Positions 43,946 to 53,386 are shown, counted from the first letter of the stretch. The stretch is DNA of 64,000 bases from an uncultured Roseivirga sp. (GCA_947493005.1 CANLOY010000004.1:62001-126000); one strand, 5' to 3'. The notes: generated by a model not told the origin, from the letters alone. Translations and numbers: made by a program.

Positions 43946-44689
43946 TTAGGTTAAGTAGATAACTACCGCACCCAGCGCTGTCATTACCAGAATAAACCTC
44001 CTGAAGAGTGTATCATTCACTTTCTTCAAAACCCTGATTCCAACAAAAAGGCCAATAAATATTGCAGGTACAGCCACAGCACTCACCTGAATGGTTTCAG
44101 TTGTAATTGTTCCCCAACTGAATACGTGAAAAGGGACTTTAAACAGGTTGATAATGAGAAACAGCCATGCAGTAGTACCAATGAATGCGTTTTTTGGTAA
44201 TCTCATGGCCAGAAAGAAGATATTGGCGAATGAACCAGCCAGATTACCCACCATGGTTGTAAAGCCTGCTGTCAGTCCCATAACACCTGCAAAACCAATA
44301 TGCTGAGGTACGTTTTTGGATTTCCTTTTATCCCACCAGAACATAATGAGAACTGAAATGAAGATGACTATCGCCATGCTTCTTCTAAATGTCTCTTCAG
44401 AAAGTTTATCACCAATCCAGGTACCCAGTAATACACCTATCATCATAAAGGGTAGAAGCTTAATGAGATATTTCCATTGAGCATGCCTGTTGTAATAAAT
44501 GACGGCTACTATATCACCTACAATCAACATAGGAAGAAGTATACCTGTGGAGGCTTTTGCACCAAAAACAAAAACCAGCAAAGCCACTATAATGATGCTG
44601 ATTCCTTTTATTCCTGATTTTGAGAGTCCAACGATAAAAGAAGCCCCGATTACAGCTACCCAATCAATAAGTGTGAGTTCTGAAAGCAC
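43946..44689 (-). CDS. Sulfite exporter TauE/SafE family protein
   Basis: A 247-residue integral membrane protein with about eight hydrophobic segments and the doubled family signature: G-A-S-F-I-V-G-L-S-K-S-G-I-K-G near the N-terminus and G-L-T-A-G-F-T-T-M-V-G-N-L-A-G in the middle. TauE/SafE proteins export small organic sulfur compounds or anions; the substrate here is unknown. The frame begins at a GTG. Single gene; it ends at the shared terminator. Confidence 0.88.
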   Translation of the reverse strand: MLSELTLIDWVAVIGASFIVGLSKSGIKGISIIIVALLVFVFGAKASTGILLPMLIVGDIVAVIYYNRHAQWKYLIKLLPFMMIGVLLGTWIGDKLSEETFRRSMAIVIFISVLIMFWWDKRKSKNVPQHIGFAGVMGLTAGFTTMVGNLAGSFANIFFLAMRLPKNAFIGTTAWLFLIINLFKVPFHVFSWGTITTETIQVSAVAVPAIFIGLFVGIRVLKKVNDTLFRRFILVMTALGAVVIYLT

Positions 44690-44852
44690 GGTTCGAATAT
44701 AGAAATAGATAAGCTGATAATCTTCGGGTTTAGGTAAGCTTTCGAAAAATCAGTTTATTGAAGCATGGATAGAGATATTGAACATTGCTTGAGTTTTTAT
44801 AAAGACAACGTATAATTGTGGAGAGAGTGATTATCAAAAGCCGGATATAGGG

Positions 44853-45872
44853 ATGCTTGAAGTTTTTATTTTTACCAATGCCATATTTCTTGGTGTCTTA
44901 TTGTCCCTAAGGCCCTCTAGAATAAAACATGCCAACCTTTTCTTATCCTTATTCCTGTTTTCCTTAAGTCTTGAATTGCTCCCCGATATATTGGAAGAGG
45001 AAGGTTATTTCCTTGAAACCAGTTTCCTGACGGTTCCTTTACTTTTTCTGTACGTCAAGCAATTGGCATCTGCAAAGGTAAGATTGGGGCACTACCTGTT
45101 ACTTATCCCTGCTTTATTGAGCAATGTACTGGTGGAGATATTACCTCCTGAATCTCCTGATATATTGGTAGAAATACTAGTCCAAATACCCTTTTATACA
45201 TTTAATCTATATCTGCTCTTTTCAATGAACAAGTCAATCTCAGAACATCAGCGAAGTCTGGAAGATAGATTTGCAAACCTTGAGAGCAGAACTTTAAATT
45301 GGGTGAAAGGCCTTGTATGGATATTTCTGTCGTTTCACCTCTTATGGGTGGCAGAGGACATACTCCGGTTTATTGGGCTTGATTCCCCAGCATTGGCATT
45401 TATTTCTGAATTATTGACCTTATTATCAGTTTTCTGGGTTGGGTATCATGGGCTTTCTCAGGTAGATTCAACTATTAAACCGGAGAATGACAGCAAAACA
45501 GTTAAAGTGCCTGTTATCACAAATGAAGCACACAGAAAAAGTTTTGAGGAAGTTCAGCAAAAGATTGAGTTGAACAAACTCTATTTGAACCAAGAGTTAA
45601 CCTTGCGGACCTTAGCGCAGCAAGTAGACATTAATGAGAAGAAACTCTCTACCTGGATCAATGAGTTTACAGATAGTAATTTCTATCACATGATTAATTC
45701 TTATCGGATTCAAGAATTTAAACTTCAGCTTTCAAACCCAGAGAACAGAAATTTAAGCTTGCTTGGAATTGCACAAAATGCTGGTTTTAGGAATAAATCT
45801 ACCTTTTACAAAGTCTTTAAAGAGTTCGAAGGAATTACCCCTAGTGAGTACAAAAGGTCCGTTTTAAGTTAG
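44853..45872 (+). CDS. Membrane-anchored AraC family regulator
   Basis: A 339-residue regulator with about six hydrophobic segments in residues 1-200 and an AraC-type double helix-turn-helix at about 230-336 (L-T-L-R-T-L-A-Q-Q-V-D-I-N-E-K-K-L-S-T-W, then L-G-I-A-Q-N-A-G-F-R-N-K-S-T-F-Y-K-V-F-K, G-I-T-P-S-E-Y). The membrane half presumably senses an envelope or membrane signal. Similar layout to the regulator at 49830-50963; the pair bracket a set of exported proteins, which are plausible targets. Confidence 0.88.
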   Translation: MLEVFIFTNAIFLGVLLSLRPSRIKHANLFLSLFLFSLSLELLPDILEEEGYFLETSFLTVPLLFLYVKQLASAKVRLGHYLLLIPALLSNVLVEILPPESPDILVEILVQIPFYTFNLYLLFSMNKSISEHQRSLEDRFANLESRTLNWVKGLVWIFLSFHLLWVAEDILRFIGLDSPALAFISELLTLLSVFWVGYHGLSQVDSTIKPENDSKTVKVPVITNEAHRKSFEEVQQKIELNKLYLNQELTLRTLAQQVDINEKKLSTWINEFTDSNFYHMINSYRIQEFKLQLSNPENRNLSLLGIAQNAGFRNKSTFYKVFKEFEGITPSEYKRSVLS

Positions 45873-45877
45873 TAATG

Positions 45878-45916
45878 GTCTGAATGGAAGCATTCGGACT
45901 CCATTTCCATTTTTTT
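45878..45916 (+). terminator. Weak terminator after the AraC gene
   Basis: Arms GTCTGAATG and CATTCGGAC (one G-T pair) around GAAG, then a T run (45910-45916) 11 bases after the stem. The distance makes it a weak candidate. Confidence 0.4.
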
Positions 45917-45966
45917 CATGAGGGTGAAGTAGGCGGGTAAAGTATATCCTGCCAAACTTTATAAAA

Positions 45967-46815
45967 ATGAAAAAATCGATGAATCTATTATTTCTATTAA
46001 GTGCAGTTCTTTTTGCTTGCAATAACAACTCAGATACAACACCAATTGGTGGAAATATTTCTCCAGGCAATGATCCCAATTTTAAGATTGTAGCGAACAC
46101 CGATGTTGGTCTTTCTTCTTTTAACAGAAAGGTGGTTGTCTTTGACATAGACATCTATGCTGTAGCTGCTGTTGAAGATGCTAAGCTTTTGCATGCCGCC
46201 AATGTGATGGCGCAATATCTCGACAATGATGAAAATGGAGAAGTAGATAACCCTGCCGTACTAACAGCAATGAAGAATGCAAAAGCGTTTCTTGTTATGT
46301 GGAAGAGCGAATCAGACCTTGAGAACCTGAACCCACCTAATGGAAGAGAAGGACAAGATTTGGGTAATGATGAAACTCGACCAGGATGGCACTCCAATAG
46401 ATCTGGTGAGTTTGATGCTTCACTGGAAGAAGTTTGGCATATTATTACACATGCAGGTTATGCAAATGCTTATCCAACAGTTTTCGGAGAAGGTGCCGGC
46501 ACAACATTGAGCAATGCGATGGATATAGCTAGAGGAGGAAATTTTACTACCATACCAAATCCATATCCAGCCGGTGCCTGGTATACTTATGATGATACTA
46601 CTTGCAATTATAACTGCATGACCACTGAATACTTCTATTGGGCAATGACTTCTATGCTAGGTGCACAAGAAAACAGGCTGAATGAAATTGGTCAGGAATG
46701 GAGGTTGAATACCCGAGCCAAAGTTCAGGCTACAGATGCTGCGGTTTACCAACTATTGACTGATCCGCAATACAAGTTGCCCACAGTGCTACCCGATGGA
46801 ACCTATAAAAGATAG
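45967..46815 (+). CDS. Lipoprotein with E-E-x-x-H motif, unknown function
   Basis: A 282-residue lipoprotein (L-F-A-C at residue 18). The mature part shares a pattern with the lipoprotein at 47826-49004: a paired helix region with a fall into a strand (V-M-A-Q-Y-L-D-N-D-E-N-G then A-K-A-F-L-V-M-W), then L-E-E-V-W-H-I-I-T-H-A-G (about 154-165) and a later T-T-E-Y-F-Y-W-A-M-T. The Glu/His cluster could bind a metal, but the order E-E-x-x-H is not the classic H-E-x-x-H. No named family recognised. First of four exported proteins between two AraC regulators. Confidence 0.65.
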   Translation: MKKSMNLLFLLSAVLFACNNNSDTTPIGGNISPGNDPNFKIVANTDVGLSSFNRKVVVFDIDIYAVAAVEDAKLLHAANVMAQYLDNDENGEVDNPAVLTAMKNAKAFLVMWKSESDLENLNPPNGREGQDLGNDETRPGWHSNRSGEFDASLEEVWHIITHAGYANAYPTVFGEGAGTTLSNAMDIARGGNFTTIPNPYPAGAWYTYDDTTCNYNCMTTEYFYWAMTSMLGAQENRLNEIGQEWRLNTRAKVQATDAAVYQLLTDPQYKLPTVLPDGTYKR

Positions 46816-46838
46816 ACCTGGCAAGCCTTTCTGTAAAT

Positions 46839-46863
46839 GGGCATAATAGCATGCCCTCTTTTG
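46839..46863 (+). terminator. Small hairpin terminator
   Basis: GGGCAT/ATGCCC arms with a 6-base loop, then CTCTTTTG, 23 bases after the lipoprotein gene. Confidence 0.5.
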
Positions 46864-46884
46864 TAAATCATAATAAGTAAAAAG

Positions 46885-47664
46885 ATGAAAAAGATATTCA
46901 GTATAATATTTCTATTGAGTGCATTTACCATTGCATGCAAAAACAATTCGGATACGCCAACTCCTCAGGGAGCAACTTGCGATTTCAATTCTTTGACTCA
47001 AAGAGCTGGTGAATCATATGATTTTAATTCAGATTTTTCTGCACACTTTAGCCAGAGCACACGCTGGGAATCGCATAGTGCAAATATTACCCTCGTTAAT
47101 GGCAAAGGCCGATTAACGGCCAATTCCGGAAACGTAAGTCAGGCTCTGGAAGCCTGGAAGTTGTACAAGGTTCAGATGCCATATAACAAATCCTGGGAGA
47201 TTTCTGTAGAGGTTACTATACCTACTTACTGGAATTCAAATGGAGGAAATAATGCGCAGGTGGGAGCTGGAATATTTGTTGGAAAGCCAGTTCCATCCGG
47301 GCAATCTTCAAAAGTATATGAATGTAATATGGCTGTAATTAATCGTGGGGAAAGATTTGTGCAGGCACAGCTAGTTGCTAATCGCTTGGGCGATGACCCA
47401 ATAGATGTACAACACACTGTTTTGAGTCAATCTAAAGAAATGAGTAGCCTCAAAATTCAGTTCTGCGCCAGTAATAAGACCTTATCTCTGTTTGTAGATA
47501 ATGTCATAGTTGGGAGTGGAAAGTCTATTGATTCCAGTGGTTTAGACAACTGGGGACTTTCGGGAAATGACCTAATGGATGTAGGTGTAATGGGTTTTGC
47601 TGAAAACACAGTGATTACCTCAAACCAGCCTGTAATCGACAATTTCAGGTACACAATTTACTAG
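46885..47664 (+). CDS. Lipoprotein with concanavalin-like sandwich, unknown function
   Basis: A 259-residue lipoprotein (T-I-A-C at residue 18). The mature part consists of alternating strands with a LamG/concanavalin feel: W-E-I-S-V-E-V-T-I-P, G-A-G-I-F-V-G, L-S-L-F-V-D-N-V-I-V-G-S-G and a closing V-I-D-N-F-R-Y-T. A carbohydrate- or surface-binding role would suit but is inferred. The N-terminal 20 residues resemble those of the upstream lipoprotein. 70 bases separate the two. Confidence 0.6.
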   Translation: MKKIFSIIFLLSAFTIACKNNSDTPTPQGATCDFNSLTQRAGESYDFNSDFSAHFSQSTRWESHSANITLVNGKGRLTANSGNVSQALEAWKLYKVQMPYNKSWEISVEVTIPTYWNSNGGNNAQVGAGIFVGKPVPSGQSSKVYECNMAVINRGERFVQAQLVANRLGDDPIDVQHTVLSQSKEMSSLKIQFCASNKTLSLFVDNVIVGSGKSIDSSGLDNWGLSGNDLMDVGVMGFAENTVITSNQPVIDNFRYTIY

Positions 47665-47825
47665 TGACTGATCTATTACCCATTAACTGGAAAATCAGAG
47701 TCACTATCAATAAAATAAAAGGTAGGGTTTATTGCCTTTTAGCGGATTACTAATCAGAAAGCAAAATTGGTATTTGAAGAAGGCTGTAATCCCTGCTGAT
47801 TATGAAATGTTTCAAAATTTTAAAA

Positions 47826-49004
47826 ATGAGAAAACCAATGATCTTTTTAGTGTTGTTAAGCATGCTCATGTCGGCATGTAATAATGATAGTCCTGCACCT
47901 CAACCTTCAGGAGATTTAAATACCGAATTGGGTATTGAAAGTGTTCCGGCTTCTTTGGGGAGCCAGTATACGTCAAACTTTAACAGATATACCAAAGTGG
48001 TTGCTCCAAATGGAAAGGCCATACACATTGTTGCACAATCCAATATTACTAATGAGCAAATTGTACGCTGCAGAAGTATATTGGAACATTTCCTGAGAGA
48101 TTTGCCCAACTCGCAATATGGAAGCAACAAAGGACTTATTGCCAATCAAATGGCTAACAATGGAGCTACACTGACCCTACTGAATGGAAGGGATGATGGA
48201 AGGAATTCTGTAGAAGTTGACGGGCAGGCTTTATTTGAGGAAGAAATACAAGTTGAGGGACATTCATGGTATGTCAATCAGGATTATCGATCGCACAGAG
48301 ATGCGGCATTTGAAGAAATTTTACACTTGGTTCACGATACAGGAATTGGCGTTGATGGTTTAAACTCTAGTCCAGGCGCGGCACCTGCATTTCAGGCTGA
48401 AATCAGAGCTGCTCAGACAAATGCATTAAACAATAGCCTTTGGGGTATTGGTGCTTCAAGATGGATTGATGAACTGACCAGAGAGAATAGCTTATCACAA
48501 GAATACCTGGCGGCTGTTATTGACGTTTACTATGGATTATGGGGAGCTGATACCGAAAATGCAACTCATGGTATGGGAGGACTTTATGTGGCTAAAACCA
48601 GAGACGGTATTGCTATAGAAGACCCTAGAGGAGCTGATTTGATGAACAATAAGTTCTTCCATAGCCATCTAACTTATAATGCTCGCATAGACTCAGACTT
48701 TGAAGGAGTGTTTCTGCTAAGGTTTGATGCCAGCGTTCCTTATACACACCATTCCAGGTACTTGAAAGATATAACCCTTCTTGGAAATAAGAATACTCAG
48801 GTCATGGTGAATGAACTAGACAATGGTATCACTGGTAATGATGGAGTAAACACAGTGCATTTCTCTGGAAGCAGAAATCAATATCAGGTTGAACAAGTAA
48901 ATGGAGGGTATAAAGTGACAGATGCCATTTCTAATAGAGATGGAGTAAATACATTAAAACAAGTCGAAAAACTCAAGTTTTCGGATCAAACAATAGACTT
49001 ATGA
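47826..49004 (+). CDS. Lipoprotein with E-E-x-x-H motif and RTX-like tail
   Basis: About 392 residues; the internal ATG gives a clean lipoprotein signal (M-L-M-S-A-C). An upstream ATG 8 codons earlier is also possible. The central part parallels the lipoprotein at 45967-46815: helices around R-S-I-L-E-H-F-L-R-D, a strand A-T-L-T-L-L-N-G, then F-E-E-I-L-H-L-V-H-D-T-G and S-Q-E-Y-L-A-A-V. The last 80 residues look like the end of RTX/serralysin-type repeats (G-N-D-G-V-N-T-V-H-F-S-G ... D-G-V-N-T-L-K-Q-V-E-K-L-K-F-S-D). Overlaps the dioxygenase gene by 4 bases (ATGA), so the two proteins are likely made together. Confidence 0.65.
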   Translation: MRKPMIFLVLLSMLMSACNNDSPAPQPSGDLNTELGIESVPASLGSQYTSNFNRYTKVVAPNGKAIHIVAQSNITNEQIVRCRSILEHFLRDLPNSQYGSNKGLIANQMANNGATLTLLNGRDDGRNSVEVDGQALFEEEIQVEGHSWYVNQDYRSHRDAAFEEILHLVHDTGIGVDGLNSSPGAAPAFQAEIRAAQTNALNNSLWGIGASRWIDELTRENSLSQEYLAAVIDVYYGLWGADTENATHGMGGLYVAKTRDGIAIEDPRGADLMNNKFFHSHLTYNARIDSDFEGVFLLRFDASVPYTHHSRYLKDITLLGNKNTQVMVNELDNGITGNDGVNTVHFSGSRNQYQVEQVNGGYKVTDAISNRDGVNTLKQVEKLKFSDQTIDL

Positions 49005-49696
49005 AAAGGAAAGATTTTTTAAAAAATGTAGGTATAGGAGCTATGGGCTCCGTAGTAGCAGGAGCTGCGTTGACTTCATGCAAAAGCGATGACCCAAGTC
49101 CTGTAACCAATTCTAATCCGAGTGCCTGTGCAGTTTCACCTTCAGAAACTGCCGGACCATTTCCAATAAAAACTCCGGCACAATGGATAAGAGAGAATAT
49201 TGTAGGAGATAGAACTGGTATACCATTGGTTATCAATATTAAAGTTGAAAACACAAACAACAACTGCCAGCCTTTAGCGGGGGTATTGGTCGACATTTGG
49301 CATTGTGATTCAAAAGGCAACTATTCAGAGTATAGTGGGCAATTGGATGGTGACTTTACGAGTAAACACTTTTTAAGAGGTAGACAAACTACGAATGCTG
49401 CAGGAATTGCCTCCTTCATTAGTATTTACCCTGGATGGTACCCCGGTAGAGCCCCTCATTTACATTTGGAAATTCTAAATTCCAACGGTGCTTCATTGTT
49501 GGTCACGCAAACAGCTTTTCCAGAAGAGGTTTCAAGAGCAGTTTATGCATCACAACATTATAAAGGCAACTTTGATACCTCAAATGCGCAAGATGGAGAG
49601 TTTGAAGGTAGCCTGGACTGGAATATGGCAGAATCCGTTACAGGTAATGTAAATGATGGTTACATACTTAATGAAACAATAAAGGTGGCTGGATAG
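49001..49696 (+). CDS. Exported intradiol ring-cleavage dioxygenase
   Basis: A 231-residue protein of the catechol/protocatechuate dioxygenase beta-type fold. The core shows D-I-W-H-C-D-S-K-G-N-Y (about 98-108) and Y-P-G-W-Y-P-G-R-A-P-H-L-H (143-155), giving iron ligands His153 and His155 plus Tyr108 or Tyr111 and Tyr143 or Tyr147. The N-terminus (K-R-K-D-F-L then a hydrophobic stretch and L-T-S-C) suggests export and a lipid anchor, in keeping with the dioxygenase-like proteins of this group found outside the cytoplasm. Coupled by a 4-base overlap to the upstream lipoprotein. The substrate need not be a simple catechol. Confidence 0.85.
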   Translation: MKRKDFLKNVGIGAMGSVVAGAALTSCKSDDPSPVTNSNPSACAVSPSETAGPFPIKTPAQWIRENIVGDRTGIPLVINIKVENTNNNCQPLAGVLVDIWHCDSKGNYSEYSGQLDGDFTSKHFLRGRQTTNAAGIASFISIYPGWYPGRAPHLHLEILNSNGASLLVTQTAFPEEVSRAVYASQHYKGNFDTSNAQDGEFEGSLDWNMAESVTGNVNDGYILNETIKVAG

Positions 49697-49829
49697 TAGA
49701 TGACATTTTGTCTTTATTCTGACTTATAAAAATTGATGTCAGTACCATATATCTCATGCTTTTTATGAAATTTGGTACCAAACTTGAATTGTCATCGTCT
49801 CGAAGATGAAGTAACTTCGGTTTGGTTTA

Positions 49830-50963
49830 ATGGATTTAATAACAACGATTGACATAGCGGTACTCTTTCAGGGGTTAATATTGGGAGGTTTAATCCTGCT
49901 CAATAAACCAACCGGTGGGAAAGCTTATGTTTACCTTGGACTTCACATTTTATTGCTCAGTCTTGTTGGTATTGCCACTTTAATTGAAGAGTTGGGAGTC
50001 TATGAAACTCATCCTTTTCTTTATTTCCTTCCCGTCAATTTCTTTTTATCGTTTCCGGTATTTCTGTATTTATATGCCAAAGAAATTTCTGGTTTGGATA
50101 GAGAAGAGAAGTTAAAGAGGAAACTTCTACCCGGAATAATTGAGTTCACAACCTGGTCGGTGTTGTTTATTCTGACCATACTTGGAGTTGAAATCAATCC
50201 TGAAGGAGAGGTTTATCTTCTTTTTGAAGACCTCTACTATTTGTTCGTTTTCTTCTTTCTGGGTTACTACCTGATCAAAATCATTCGGTTTATTACAAAA
50301 GTTAATAAAGCCGCTGAGAATAGATTTTCCAGTTTAGAACATAAAACGCTTTCCTGGTTAAGAGTTGGATGTATTCTGCTGTTGCTAATATTTGCGCTAG
50401 ACCTAAGCGAGGCTTTTATGGAGAATGAAGCAGGTCATGGTGTCTGGTTGGACTACCTTGATACGGCAGTTAGCGCAGGTATAGTGTTGTGGTTGGCATT
50501 CCATGGTTACCGCCAAACGGTGATACTCAGTTATAAGAAAAGTATAACCACGGAAATTAGTGATTCAAATGTAATTGCTGAAAAAACTGTTGAACCTAAA
50601 GTAATCTCACTAGAAGGAGATAAAAAGTTATACGAAAGTGTTGTTGAAAAGGTAGAAGGTGAACAACTCTATAAGAGGCAGGAACTAACGTTAAACGAGC
50701 TGGCCGAAGAGATAGGGATCCACCAGAAACAACTTTCCTTTTTGATTAACCAGTTTGCTGAAAAGAACTTCTTTAATTTCATCAATAGTTTTAGAGTAAG
50801 AGAGGCTCAGGAGTTGCTCTTAGATGATAACTACTCTCACCTGAGTTTCCTTGGGATTGCGTTCGAAGCTGGCTTCAATAGCAAGGCTACATTCAATGCT
50901 ACTTTCAAGAGAATAACAGGACAAACACCTCGTCAATATAAGCTGTCAAAGCAGTCGGCATAA
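49830..50963 (+). CDS. Membrane-anchored AraC family regulator
   Basis: A 377-residue regulator with about six or seven hydrophobic segments in residues 1-235 and an AraC domain at about 270-372 (L-T-L-N-E-L-A-E-E-I-G-I-H-Q-K-Q-L-S, then L-G-I-A-F-E-A-G-F-N-S-K-A-T-F-N-A-T-F-K, G-Q-T-P-R-Q-Y). Same architecture as the regulator at 44853-45872. It precedes the four-gene envelope operon by 135 bases; a hairpin separates them. Confidence 0.88.
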   Translation: MDLITTIDIAVLFQGLILGGLILLNKPTGGKAYVYLGLHILLLSLVGIATLIEELGVYETHPFLYFLPVNFFLSFPVFLYLYAKEISGLDREEKLKRKLLPGIIEFTTWSVLFILTILGVEINPEGEVYLLFEDLYYLFVFFFLGYYLIKIIRFITKVNKAAENRFSSLEHKTLSWLRVGCILLLLIFALDLSEAFMENEAGHGVWLDYLDTAVSAGIVLWLAFHGYRQTVILSYKKSITTEISDSNVIAEKTVEPKVISLEGDKKLYESVVEKVEGEQLYKRQELTLNELAEEIGIHQKQLSFLINQFAEKNFFNFINSFRVREAQELLLDDNYSHLSFLGIAFEAGFNSKATFNATFKRITGQTPRQYKLSKQSA

Positions 50964-51021
50964 GTCTTTTTAAAGTCTGACTTTAGTAAAAAACTACCCT
51001 AAACGTATTAAAAATCCTTAA

Positions 51022-51050
51022 AAAGGTCTGACTTCTTGAAATCAGACTTT
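51022..51050 (+). terminator. Hairpin terminator after the AraC gene
   Basis: GTCTGA/TCAGAC arms (51026-51031 and 51042-51047), flanked by A-rich and T-rich ends, 60 bases past the stop codon. The motif AGTCTGACTT also occurs at about 50973. Confidence 0.5.
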
Positions 51051-51097
51051 TGAAGGGTAATTAAATCGTTCCTTTGGTACATCAAAAACTTTTAAGA

Positions 51098-51937
51098 ATG
51101 AGAAAAATAGTATTACCACTATTGGTAGTCATTTTATTGACAGGCATGGCAGTGGGACAAGAAGAAAGTGAAGAGTCAAAAGCCACGGGGTTTTGGGAAC
51201 TCAAAACAGGAGTTGGTTTAGGCCGATTACAAAACTTGAAAAGCTCTCAGGTAAAACTGCGAGGAACAACGATTCCGATTAGTGTTTACAGAGGTAAGAT
51301 TTCTGAAAACAGAATGTATGGAGGAGGACTCGAAATTGTTGCGGGCACCTTGACTTCGCCTTTCAATAATGTCACTGATGTTACTACATCTGAAATCAGA
51401 GTACACTTCAACTATATGAAAAGACTCTCAATTGAGACTTCGCTTTTCGAAGCGTGGTATTTTGGAGGAGGGCTGGAGTTAAGAAGACAGTCTTTAACCA
51501 ATGAGTTGGCAGGCAATAACTCGCAGAACTCTGTTTTTAGTAACTCTTTGTTTGCTGTTAATCACTTTGAACGTAAGGTCAGACTTCTTAAAAAAGACCT
51601 GAAGTTGTCATATGACTTTTCTCTGGCACTATTAAGCTATGCTAAAGATGATGGTTCATTTGCGTTTTCAGCGCCACAAACCGCACTGGAAAATGGCGAA
51701 TTCAATACGCAGGATTTTGAATCTGGGATATATGAACATGGAGAGATAGTGAGCATAAACAAGTTCGCAAATATCAGGTCAAAAGTGGCACTGCATTTCC
51801 CAGCCAAAAGAAGGTCTTCCTGGATCCTTGCTTATGAATGGAACCTTGTGAAATACTCGAGGGTCAAAAATTATGGAGTGGCCAATGCTTTACATACAAT
51901 TAGTATAACCAGATACATACCGAAAAAGCAAAAATAA
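51098..51937 (+). CDS. Putative outer-membrane protein, unknown
   Basis: About 279 residues with a signal peptide (residues 1-19, ending A-V-G-Q). The mature sequence alternates polar and aromatic/hydrophobic residues in about ten short strands (G-F-W-E-L-K-T-G-V-G, Y-G-G-G-L-E-I-V-A-G, W-Y-F-G-G-G-L-E-L-R, W-I-L-A-Y-E-W-N-L-V), as in a small outer-membrane barrel. The ATG at 51098 is chosen over an upstream TTG because it begins directly at the signal peptide. One base before the S41 peptidase gene. No named family. Confidence 0.6.
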   Translation: MRKIVLPLLVVILLTGMAVGQEESEESKATGFWELKTGVGLGRLQNLKSSQVKLRGTTIPISVYRGKISENRMYGGGLEIVAGTLTSPFNNVTDVTTSEIRVHFNYMKRLSIETSLFEAWYFGGGLELRRQSLTNELAGNNSQNSVFSNSLFAVNHFERKVRLLKKDLKLSYDFSLALLSYAKDDGSFAFSAPQTALENGEFNTQDFESGIYEHGEIVSINKFANIRSKVALHFPAKRRSSWILAYEWNLVKYSRVKNYGVANALHTISITRYIPKKQK

Positions 51938-51938
51938 G

Positions 51939-52946
51939 ATGAAGAATAAATCAATAGTATTTGCCCTAAGCATGATCTTGTTTTTAGGGTTAGCATGTGA
52001 AGATCTAGCATTTGACCCTCAGCCTAAATCAAACAATGTGGCTGTGTATGAAGAGTTCTGGAGGGTATTCAATGAGAAGTATGCCATGTTCGATTTTAAA
52101 GGAGTAGACTGGCAGAATGTCTATAACCAAACTCGTCCTTTAGTGGATAATACAATTTCGCAAGATTCATTGATTATAGTGTTGGGTGAAATGGTACTGT
52201 CATTGAGAGATGGGCATACTTCTTTAATAAATACTGAAGGACAAATTGGTGCTGTGTTCGATGTTGAAGCAGGTTTTCCTGTAAATCTTAATGGAGATAT
52301 TATTCAAGCTCAGTATCTAAAGGGAAATGAGAAAGTACTCGGTGGTTTTACATATACCATATTGCCAGATAATATCGGTTACATCATATTCAGGGATTTT
52401 CTGGTAGAGATTACTGATGAGCAAATCGATCAGATTTTAACTGAGCTTAAAGATACTCAGGGAATTATAATTGATGTTAGAGGGAATGGAGGGGGAGACC
52501 CTTTCGGAGCTGGTAAACTCGCTTCTCACTTTACAACTCAGGAAGTATATGCAGGCTATGAAAGATTTAAGACGGGGCCTGGCAAAAATGACTTTGTGAA
52601 TAGTGACTTTACTTTAAAACCAACTACTGGCGTGGTTTATACTAAGCCAGTAACAGTTTTAACCAACAGACTTTGTTACAGCGCGACTACAACTTTCCTG
52701 TATTTAATGGATCCAATTCCTCATGTAACTTTTGTAGGAGGAAGAACTGGTGGTGGTAGTGGTTCTGTAGCTGGTGGGCAGCTTATCAATGGTTGGCAGT
52801 ACTCCTTATCGGTCAGTGAGTTTATAGACGCCAGGAACAGACACCTTGACGATGGAATTGATCCGGATATTCTAATTAACCTGAATGAAAATGATCCCTC
52901 GAAAGATGAAATTATTGAAAGGGCAATTGAGGTAATAAAGAACTAA
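51939..52946 (+). CDS. S41 family peptidase lipoprotein
   Basis: A 335-residue lipoprotein (F-L-G-L-A-C). The N-terminal helical part (Y-E-E-F-W-R-V-F-N-E-K-Y-A-M-F) is followed by the tail-specific protease core: L-R-D-G-H-T (active-site neighbourhood), I-I-D-V-R-G-N-G-G-G-D, and C-Y-S-A-T-T-T-F with the presumed nucleophile Ser, then G-R-T-G-G-G-S-G. The PDZ is short or absent. Such proteins trim C-termini of envelope proteins. It belongs to a tight unit with neighbouring gaps of 1 and 17 bases. Confidence 0.85.
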   Translation: MKNKSIVFALSMILFLGLACEDLAFDPQPKSNNVAVYEEFWRVFNEKYAMFDFKGVDWQNVYNQTRPLVDNTISQDSLIIVLGEMVLSLRDGHTSLINTEGQIGAVFDVEAGFPVNLNGDIIQAQYLKGNEKVLGGFTYTILPDNIGYIIFRDFLVEITDEQIDQILTELKDTQGIIIDVRGNGGGDPFGAGKLASHFTTQEVYAGYERFKTGPGKNDFVNSDFTLKPTTGVVYTKPVTVLTNRLCYSATTTFLYLMDPIPHVTFVGGRTGGGSGSVAGGQLINGWQYSLSVSEFIDARNRHLDDGIDPDILINLNENDPSKDEIIERAIEVIKN

Positions 52947-52963
52947 TTAAGACAGAATAAGAT

Positions 52964-53386
52964 ATGAAAGTTAGAAACACATTGATGTTAGTGGTTGTTC
53001 TATTGATCGCTATTGGGCAAACCTCTTATGCTCAGAAGAATGAGGAATATACAATTCAGAATTATGATAAATCTAAAATGCCCAAGTATGTGGTGTTGAC
53101 TGCAGAAAAAGGAGATTTGATTTTTGGTTCAGTAGTCCAGGTGGAAAGAAGGAGATCAGAAATGAAAGCTGAATTGAGATGGCTGGAAAGATACCTGCGC
53201 AAGAATAAGGCTTCCAGAAATGTAACCGATCTATTGAATACGATGGATAGATTGAGCTTCGATTTTGTCGATTTTGTTGAGAGTTCAAGTAATTCTATTG
53301 GATTAGGAGCAGGAGAAGATTTGGATGTCACTGGAACATCAGGAAAGAATAGGATTTTGTTTGTTTTTAAGCGAAGAGATGAATAG
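52964..53386 (+). CDS. Small exported protein, unknown
   Basis: A 140-residue protein with a signal peptide (residues 1-23, ending S-Y-A-Q). The mature part has a strand-rich start (K-Y-V-V-L-T-A-E-K-G-D-L-I-F-G), a central charged helix (R-R-R-S-E-M-K-A-E-L-R-W-L-E-R-Y-L-R-K) and a closing strand (R-I-L-F-V-F-K-R). No family recognised. Its last 8 bases overlap the start of the next gene; third gene of a four-gene operon. Confidence 0.6.
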   Translation: MKVRNTLMLVVVLLIAIGQTSYAQKNEEYTIQNYDKSKMPKYVVLTAEKGDLIFGSVVQVERRRSEMKAELRWLERYLRKNKASRNVTDLLNTMDRLSFDFVDFVESSSNSIGLGAGEDLDVTGTSGKNRILFVFKRRDE

